Shown: positions 5,341 through 8,133 of the stretch, piece after piece
Layout: each line of letters opens with the position of its first letter
How positions within the stretch are numbered: position 1 is the first letter of the stretch
The notes under the pieces: generated by a model
Seen by the model: only the letters and a program-made list of their open reading frames with translations
Database searches by the model: none
Told to the model about the DNA's origin: nothing
NCBI RefSeq assembly: GCF_011189575.1
Contig: NZ_PUJW01000052.1
Location: 1-8,133, forward strand
Origin: Photorhabdus cinerea
GTDB lineage: Bacteria; Pseudomonadota; Gammaproteobacteria; Enterobacterales; Enterobacteriaceae
Length of the DNA: 8,133 nt
Direction of reading: 5' to 3'
Made by a program: the position numbers and the translations under genes

Positions 5341-5428
5341 GTTGAAATGTTGTTCGGGAACCGCTAAATTCCCATCTCAAGTTGCATTTCTAAGACCTCG
5401 TCGGTAGCCGCCTTCGAGGTTTTTCTTT
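5341..5428 (+). ncRNA. oop: OOP-like antisense RNA to cII
   Basis: The predicted transcript is about 88 nt, starting at G5341 and ending in the terminator at 5395-5430. Lambda OOP is 77 nt and is antisense to the 3' end of cII, directing RNase III-dependent decay of cII mRNA. Here the RNA covers the last 22 or so codons of cII. Its terminator loop contains TCGGTAGCCGCC, matching TCGGTTGCCGCC as I remember it from lambda OOP. The start, terminator, orientation and target all agree with an OOP homologue. Confidence 0.72.
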
Positions 5429-5711
5429 TTGGGTATCGGATATACTCAAGTGCTTCTATTAATGCCTTCGCATCCTCCCGATTTATCACTACGTTTGTGT
5501 CTGGCGCGTCATATTCAATGGCAACCAAAACGCGAGCCATTTTCGCAATGAAGCTAATGTCATCCAGTTTTTGCGGACGCTGCCAGCGCGTGATTTGTGA
5601 TTCATGAAAATCAATTATCCTGGCTACATTCCGTGAACCTGTCAGCGCGATCTTGTTAAGCAATTCACTTTCCTTATCTCTGAATAATTTGCGGTAACTT
5701 GCGTGTTTCAT
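5364..5711 (-). CDS. cII: CII-like transcriptional activator
   Basis: This 115-aa protein follows the CII pattern. ESELLNKIALTGSRNVARII aligns with lambda ESALLNKIAMLGTEKTAEAV, and ESQITRWQRPQKLDDISFIA (residues 37-56) is the recognition-helix region, matching KSQISRWKRDW. The C-terminal AATDEVLEMQLEMGI parallels AATERSEQIQMEF. It is about 18 residues longer than lambda CII, owing to a segment around residues 66-98. CII is a tetrameric activator of pRE, which establishes repressor synthesis. A TTGC-N6-TTGC site overlaps its own start codon, as in lambda. AGGAC lies about ten bases before ATG 5711. An OOP-like antisense RNA covers its 3' end. The C-terminus of lambda CII is a degradation tag, and a similar flexible tail is present here. 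Confidence 0.92.
   Translation of the reverse strand: MKHASYRKLFRDKESELLNKIALTGSRNVARIIDFHESQITRWQRPQKLDDISFIAKMARVLVAIEYDAPDTNVVINREDAKALIEALEYIRYPKRKTSKAATDEVLEMQLEMGI
5395..5430 (+). terminator. Intrinsic terminator tO within cII
   Basis: ACCTCG (5395-5400) pairs with CGAGGT (5415-5420) around a 14-base loop and is followed by TTTTTCTTTTT. It reads on + and lies inside the 3' coding part of cII, as lambda tO does. Confidence 0.85.
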
Positions 5712-5720
5712 TCGTAAAAT
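5689..5720 (+). promoter_or_regulatory. pRE, CII-activated promoter for the repressor gene
   Basis: TTGCGGTAACTTGC (5689-5702) is a perfect TTGC-N6-TTGC CII site on the + strand. The -10 hexamer TAAAAT (5715-5720) lies 12 bases beyond it, the spacing I recall from lambda pRE. It overlaps the cII start codon and reads antisense through cro to the repressor gene. Confidence 0.85.
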
Positions 5721-5950
5721 GTCCTAAAGTTAAATTTGGTTAATGTTTGTTTAATAAATAAACGATAGATATCGTCTATCCTGAGATAGATGATGGTGAT
5801 TTAAATAGGAGATCAGGCTACCCTGATAATTTCGGGTCAGCTTTAACTGCCCCTCTTTAAGAGGTTCAGTTGATTTAGCCTACCAACAAGGGGGTTGATT
5901 GATAGGGACTCCCCACACGGGCGGGGCATTCATTGTGAAATGCGGTACTG
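5712..5950 (-). promoter_or_regulatory. cro-cII intergenic leader (nutR/tR1 region)
   Basis: There is no gene here. In - strand order it holds the conserved nut-like hairpin (5952-5907) and then a composite hairpin at 5871-5845 (AACTG/CAGTT outside CCTC/GAGG). Last comes a 6-bp stem GATAGA/TCTATC (5780-5764) followed by GTTTATTTATT, a weak intrinsic-terminator-like end that could serve as tR1. Lambda tR1 is Rho-dependent, so no strong hairpin is required. Confidence 0.55.
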
Positions 5951-5952
5951 CT
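5907..5952 (-). promoter_or_regulatory. Nut-like RNA element after cro (nutR position)
   Basis: On the - strand it reads AGCAGTACC, seven bases, then ACAATGAATG, then the stem-loop CCCC-GCCCGTGT-GGGG and AGTC. The same element, with only a compensatory change in the stem, occurs in the pL leader at 7131-7170. Location after cro and before cII matches nutR. No canonical boxA (CGCTCTTTA) is seen next to it, so the recognition code is unknown. Confidence 0.65.
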
Positions 5953-6136
5953 ATGCGACTTTGTTATATAGGCTAGGGCTATATTTGAGTTTTCCGTTGG
6001 TTATACGGTTTAGTTTTAAGGCCGCTCGTTCGGGAATGACTTCCCTCCATTGAGAAACCGCTGCGTCTGATACGTTCAGCTTCTCAGCGACGGCTCTTTG
6101 GCTGCCAAAAAATTTAACTGCGTCATCTTTGAACAT
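5951..6136 (-). CDS. cro: P22-type Cro repressor
   Basis: This 61-aa Cro has the same length as P22 Cro and aligns throughout: FFGSQRAVAEKLNVSDAAVS with FGTQRAVAKALGISDAAVSQ, then WREVIPE and NGKLKY. The helix-turn-helix spans residues 13-31 (recognition helix SDAAVSQW). The start is the ATG at 6136 because GGAGGT lies seven bases before it. The upstream in-frame ATG at 6151 falls inside the operator and would put that ribosome site within the gene. Cro is the first gene of the pR operon and should bind the three operators at 6150-6216 to reduce repressor and early transcription. Its TAG stop lies within the nut-like element. Confidence 0.94.
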   Translation of the reverse strand: MFKDDAVKFFGSQRAVAEKLNVSDAAVSQWREVIPERAALKLNRITNGKLKYSPSLYNKVA

Positions 6137-6149
6137 GTTTACAACCTCC

Positions 6150-6167
6150 ATTTAAGATGTCTTTAAT
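6150..6167. promoter_or_regulatory. Operator OR (cro-proximal)
   Basis: ATTTAAGATGTCTTTAAT is an 18-bp near-palindrome fitting the P22 operator pattern ANTNAAG-N4-CTTNANT exactly. It overlaps the expected pR start point, so binding would block cro transcription. Confidence 0.85.
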
Positions 6168-6194
6168 TATTCAACTAAAGGAATCTTAAGTCAA
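6166..6194 (-). promoter_or_regulatory. pR, early promoter for the cro operon
   Basis: On the - strand, TTGACT (6194-6189) and AATAAT (6171-6166) are separated by exactly 17 bp, each one base from the sigma70 consensus hexamer. It is interleaved with the operators and lies about 30 bp before the cro start. Confidence 0.85.
6174..6191. promoter_or_regulatory. Operator OR (middle)
   Basis: ACTAAAGGAATCTTAAGT fits ANTNAAG-N4-CTTNANT and fills the pR spacer up to the -35 box. It starts 24 bp from the first operator and 25 bp from the third, so bound dimers lie roughly on one face of the helix, as needed for cooperativity. Confidence 0.85.
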
Positions 6195-6207
6195 GAGGAT
6201 TTAAGAT
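6179..6207 (+). promoter_or_regulatory. Candidate pRM for the repressor gene
   Basis: A weak -10 TAAGAT (6202-6207) lies ten bases before the repressor ATG, with a non-consensus -35 (AGGAAT, 6179-6184) 17 bp upstream, touching the middle operator. A poor -35 next to a bound repressor is typical of a repressor-activated pRM. The predicted mRNA would be leaderless or nearly so. Confidence 0.45.
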
Positions 6208-6216
6208 ACCTTAACT
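6199..6216. promoter_or_regulatory. Operator OR (repressor-proximal)
   Basis: ATTTAAGATACCTTAACT fits the same pattern and ends one base before the repressor ATG. Binding here would block pRM, giving the self-limiting control known for lambda and P22 OR3. Confidence 0.85.
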
Positions 6217-6864
6217 ATGAAAACAACGATTGGTGAGCGCATTAGATTGCGCAGAAAAGAGCTTAAGTTCACCCAGAGGGAGCTCGGCAAGCATGTTGGC
6301 GTCTCGCACGTTGCTATTTCTCAATGGGAAAAAGAAGACACAGAGCCAAAAGGAGATAATCTATTGGCACTAGCGTCTGCTTTAGGATTCTCGCCCGAGC
6401 ATATTCTTAAAGGCGAGAATGACAATTCGAATGTTTCATTTCTCAGGTTTAATAAGGCAAGAGGTGAGTATCCGCTAATTAGCTGGGTTTGTGCTGGAAA
6501 TTGGAGTGAAGCGGTGGAGCCTTACCATAGAAGAGCTATTGATGACTGGTATGAAACTACCGTCAGTTGCTCTAGTGATTCCTTTTGGCTGGAAGTGAAA
6601 GGGGATTCAATGACGTCACCATCTGGATTAAGCATCCCAGAAGGGATGATGATTTTAGTAGATCCAGAAGTGGCGCCAGTTAATGGTAAATTGGTTGTCG
6701 CCAAGCTGGAGCGTGAAAATGAAGCAACATTTAAGCAATACATTGTTGATGCTGGAAATTATTATCTAAAGCCTCTCAATCCACAATACAGAATGATACC
6801 AATTAAAGGGAACTGTAAAATTATCGGCGTAGTTGTGGATGCAAGAATAATACGACTACCATAA
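6217..6864 (+). CDS. cI: P22 C2-like prophage repressor (CI), LexA-type
   Basis: This 215-aa repressor is very close to P22 C2 (216 aa). The N-terminal helix-turn-helix is at residues 20-38 (QRELGKHVGVSHVAISQWE). The C-terminal S24/LexA-type domain has the self-cleavage site Ala93-Gly94 in SWVCAG, nucleophile Ser131 in GDSM and general-base Lys173 in TFKQ; KPLNPQYRMIPI follows. All residues for RecA-stimulated autocleavage are present, so the lysogen should be SOS-inducible. It binds the adjacent P22-pattern operators and those at pL, holding the early genes silent. The ATG abuts an operator with no nearby ribosome site, so pRM transcripts are probably leaderless, while pRE transcripts begin far upstream. 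An intrinsic terminator follows. Confidence 0.96.
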   Translation: MKTTIGERIRLRRKELKFTQRELGKHVGVSHVAISQWEKEDTEPKGDNLLALASALGFSPEHILKGENDNSNVSFLRFNKARGEYPLISWVCAGNWSEAVEPYHRRAIDDWYETTVSCSSDSFWLEVKGDSMTSPSGLSIPEGMMILVDPEVAPVNGKLVVAKLERENEATFKQYIVDAGNYYLKPLNPQYRMIPIKGNCKIIGVVVDARIIRLP

Positions 6865-6897
6865 TGCATCTAAGTGATATCAAATCAAAAATCAGAG

Positions 6898-6915
6898 CCC
6901 TCAAATGAGGGTTTT
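6898..6915 (+). terminator. Intrinsic terminator after the repressor gene
   Basis: CCCTC (6898-6902) and GAGGG (6907-6911) enclose AAAT and are followed by TTTT, 34 bases beyond the repressor stop. Flanking GAG/CTC could extend pairing, and a T-run on the other strand makes weak two-way termination possible. Confidence 0.75.
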
Positions 6916-6980
6916 GACTCTTATTGACCCTCCTTTCCTGAAGTAAACCCAAGAATAATTCAAAAAATCTTTACTAGAAA

Positions 6981-6998
6981 ATTTAAGTTACTTTAAAT
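6981..6998. promoter_or_regulatory. Operator OL (upstream of pL)
   Basis: ATTTAAGTTACTTTAAAT keeps the P22-type left half and the 4-bp centre, with one mismatch (T for C) in the right half. It lies just upstream of the pL -35 box. Confidence 0.6.
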
Positions 6999-7004
6999 TC
7001 AATA

Positions 7005-7033
7005 TTGACATTTCTGTTAAGTTATCTTAAATT
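7005..7033 (+). promoter_or_regulatory. pL, early left promoter
   Basis: A perfect TTGACA (7005-7010) is followed after 17 bp by TAAATT (7028-7033). It overlaps an operator and faces the N-like gene. Transcription should begin near 7040, giving a leader of about 290 nt. Confidence 0.8.
7015..7032. promoter_or_regulatory. Operator OL (within pL)
   Basis: TGTTAAGTTATCTTAAAT fits the operator pattern except for the first base. It covers the pL spacer and most of the -10 box, so repressor binding would shut pL. It begins 34 bp from the other OL site, a wider spacing than at OR; I see no third site. Confidence 0.7.
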
Positions 7034-7130
7034 AAATCACATCGAACAGGCAGGACGCCCACGAAGTAGCCGCCAGTGGCGTAAGAAGAACTGGATGATT
7101 CGATAAGAAGCACCAAAAGAATCAAGTTAA

Positions 7131-7170
7131 AGCAGTACCTACAATGAATGCTCCGCCCGTGTGGAGAGTC
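7131..7170 (+). promoter_or_regulatory. Nut-like RNA element in the pL leader (nutL position)
   Basis: AGCAGTACC, one base, ACAATGAATG, then the stem-loop CTCC-GCCCGTGT-GGAG and AGTC. It repeats the element after cro (5952-5907, - strand). In the 30 bases from ACAATG onward only two positions differ, and they are the two partners of one stem pair (T-A here, C-G there). This pairing of sites in both early transcripts is what an N-dependent nut system requires. Confidence 0.68.
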
Positions 7171-7178
7171 TATACCCA

Positions 7179-7315
7179 AGTGAGTTTTGAGGTGTTGTGA
7201 CTGAGCCTAAAAGTAATCAGTCAACTCATTCACAGATGAGGCTGTATCAGGACTGTGGAAGGCGCAACTGTGATAGAGCCACAACACAGCGATCACAACA
7301 CCATCAAAACTTACT
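7179..7315 (+). repeat. Long-range stem in the N-gene leader (RNase III-type hairpin)
   Basis: The arms 7179-7200 and 7293-7315 pair over 22 bp (21 Watson-Crick, one G-U at 7182/7312) with a single bulged A at 7303, enclosing 92 nt. The 10-bp upper part (GGTGTTGTGA with TCACAACACC) is perfect. The lower end lies one base before the ribosome binding region of the N-like gene. In lambda, a hairpin between nutL and N is cut by RNase III and governs N translation; this has the same place and sufficient length. Confidence 0.75.
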
Positions 7316-7330
7316 GATGAGGGTAATAAA

Positions 7331-7693
7331 ATGAAAAATATCACTATCTTGCCGACTAGTGGTCGTTTGAGTTCAAAGATGCGTCGCTATCATGAACGTG
7401 GCAACTTAATTACTCGCAATCGTTTGGAAGAACACATTCGCAAGTCTGAAATAAAAGCTCTTGAGAATGTTATCGATAAAGCTTTTGGCGTAGAAACCGA
7501 GCCGCGTCAAGTATTAACTCTCAATCGCAAGCTTGAAAACGATAGCGCAAACGTAATAGCCAGTTTAGTCACTCAACTTAAAGGCAACGAAGAACAACAA
7601 GAGCCAACACCCAGCTTTGATAATTGTTGCTTACCCAGCACTTGGCTTTATTCAGTCAGTAAAAACGACAAAGATATTACAGCGAGGGGTTAA
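7331..7693 (+). CDS. N: N-like early antiterminator (P22 gp24/lambda N type)
   Basis: This 120-aa basic protein is the first gene of the pL operon. Several short blocks identify it. KMRRYHERGNLITRNR (residues 16-31) corresponds to the Arg-rich RNA-binding arm (P22 KTRRHERRRKLAIER). ENVIDKAFGVE resembles P22 CNIIDSIFGCD. VLTLNRK (61-67) matches lambda ILSLNRK, the NusA-contact segment. The end CLPSTWLYSV...KDITARG parallels P22 LLPGVALYA...KQITAR. N binds nut RNA with NusA/B/E/G and makes polymerase ignore terminators. The arm has fewer arginines than P22 N, in line with an unusual nut hairpin. The start is supported by GAGGGT about seven bases upstream. N proteins diverge quickly, so identity rests on these blocks plus position. 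Confidence 0.8.
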   Translation: MKNITILPTSGRLSSKMRRYHERGNLITRNRLEEHIRKSEIKALENVIDKAFGVETEPRQVLTLNRKLENDSANVIASLVTQLKGNEEQQEPTPSFDNCCLPSTWLYSVSKNDKDITARG

Positions 7694-7695
7694 TT

Positions 7696-7950
7696 ATGGA
7701 AATAGTCAAATCAAAGCGCGTGATTATTAAATATCGCACAGCGGACCAAGTTTCTCGAACAGATAATTCATTAGCGGGCTGCTACTCATATTATGCAAAA
7801 GCCCAAGATGCATTAGATAGCGGCTTGTTTTGTGAAAAGTTAATTATACCGTACTGGGGTGATGAAAGAATAACTGATTTTAAAGGAAAGCTATTTGTTA
7901 TCAAAAATAGGGATGAGTTAACTCTAATAGAACAGAATATTGTCAATTAA
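7696..7950 (+). CDS. Small phage early-left protein of unknown function (84 aa)
   Basis: This 84-aa protein starts two bases after the stop of the N-like gene, with GAGGGGT upstream overlapping that gene's end, so the two are co-transcribed and probably coupled. It begins with a basic strand-like segment (MEIVKSKRVIIKYRTADQ), followed by a Tyr/Ala-rich segment (CYSYYAKAQDALDSG) and a mixed strand/helix C-terminus (ITDFKGKLFVIKNRDELTLI). There is no signal peptide, membrane helix or zinc motif. I do not recognise the family. Genes in this position of lambdoid phages usually encode host-takeover or accessory functions such as Kil, Ral or Ea-type proteins. Confidence 0.75.
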   Translation: MEIVKSKRVIIKYRTADQVSRTDNSLAGCYSYYAKAQDALDSGLFCEKLIIPYWGDERITDFKGKLFVIKNRDELTLIEQNIVN

Positions 7951-7991
7951 CTAATTCCAGCTCATTTATAGTGGGCTGTGGTGAGTTAATT
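7945..7991 (+). repeat. Two-tier hairpin between left-operon genes
   Basis: AATTAACT (7945-7952) pairs perfectly with AGTTAATT (7984-7991). Inside, AGCTCA (7959-7964) pairs with TGGGCT (7972-7977). It spans the stop of the 84-aa gene and ends close to the next start. No T-run follows, so mRNA processing or translation control is more likely than termination. Confidence 0.45.
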
Positions 7992-8005
7992 ATAAGAGAA
8001 TAAAA

Positions 8006-8133
8006 ATGGAACTAACAGCAGAACATCAGAATTATATGAAATGTATCGCAAATGATATTATCAATCTTTTCGAAGATAAAAATCAGTTGCTTGAAATAGT
8101 AAAAGAGAACGGAGATTTATATAACTCACTTTT
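8006..8133 (+). CDS. Partial early-left gene, truncated by window end
   Basis: An open frame of 42 codons starts at ATG 8006 and continues past the window end. A purine-rich AAGAGAA lies upstream as a weak ribosome site. The visible protein (MELTAEHQNYMKCIANDIIN, then LFEDKNQLLEIVKENGDLYN) is acidic and helical. It follows the 84-aa gene by 55 bases in the same direction and so is likely in the pL operon. No family can be assigned from this fragment. Confidence 0.6.
   Translation, partial: MELTAEHQNYMKCIANDIINLFEDKNQLLEIVKENGDLYNSL

Larger units (their letters stand above)
7034..7330 (+). promoter_or_regulatory. pL leader (structured, no clear gene)
   Basis: The stretch of about 290 nt between pL and the N-like gene holds a small hairpin CGCC-AGT-GGCG (7071-7081), the nut-like element (7131-7170), and a long-range stem (7179-7315). 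Inside that stem are several smaller hairpins, for example CTCAT/ATGAG and TGTGG/CCACA. The only notable reading frame is an 18-codon one beginning at 7144 without a ribosome site. Confidence 0.6.

Noticed and set aside
6137..6151. Upstream ATG start for cro (adds MEVVN)
   Set aside because: The GGAGGT ribosome site lies between the two ATGs, which fixes the start at 6136 and gives the 61-aa length of P22 Cro.
6522..6743. A 73-codon frame antisense to the repressor gene
   Set aside because: Shadow of the strongly identified C2-like repressor.
1..8133. tRNA, integrase, attachment site or insertion sequence
   Set aside because: I looked for these and saw no cloverleaf, recombinase motifs, terminal inverted repeats or transposase in the window.

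Overview
This window is the immunity, early-control and replication segment of a lambdoid (P22-like) prophage or temperate phage of an AT-rich enterobacterium. The marginal GC content and the style of the nin-region proteins suggest a Proteus/Providencia/Morganella-type host (Morganellaceae), but this is an impression, not a demonstrated assignment. No integrase, attachment site or structural gene is visible, and both ends of the window cut through genes.

Layout. The switch lies near 6137-6216. A P22 C2-like repressor (cI) is read on +. A P22-type Cro is read on -. Three 18-bp operators between them all fit the P22 pattern ANTNAAG-N4-CTTNANT. The long early operon runs leftward on the - strand: cro, a conserved hairpin element in the nutR position, cII (with a CII-activated pRE overlapping its start and an OOP-like antisense RNA over its 3' end), an O-like initiator gene carrying six iterons (the likely replication origin), a DnaC-type helicase loader, a DUF551 protein, a 57-aa Lar-like protein (3374-3547), NinB, a free-standing ClpX-type zinc-finger protein, two small unknowns, NinG, a 65-aa unknown, and a 197-aa protein in the Q position. 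Genes are packed with ATGA or TAATG overlaps, so the operon is probably translationally coupled.

Late region. Downstream of the Q-position gene (1-1011) there is a candidate late promoter, an intrinsic terminator in the tR' position, an oppositely oriented 167-aa coiled-coil/zinc-ribbon gene (likely cargo), a second near-identical terminator, and the first codons of a late gene, possibly holin or lysis, cut by the window start.

Left operon. It runs on + from pL (7005-7033). A long leader (about 7040-7330) holds the partner of the nutR-position hairpin and then a 22-bp long-range stem ending next to the ribosome binding site of a P22/lambda N-like antiterminator. Two further small unknown genes follow, the last truncated by the window end.

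How it works together (inferred from lambda/P22): the repressor shuts pR and pL. After release, the N-like protein is made from a structured leader and modifies polymerase at paired elements in both early transcripts. CII fires pRE to re-establish the repressor, and OOP antisense RNA tempers CII. The O-like protein binds its own gene's iterons and recruits host DnaB through the DnaC-like loader. The Q-position protein lets polymerase pass the tandem late terminators. The least ordinary items are the covarying hairpin pair in the two leaders, the N-leader stem, the isolated ClpX zinc-binding domain, and the cargo gene bracketed by duplicated terminators.
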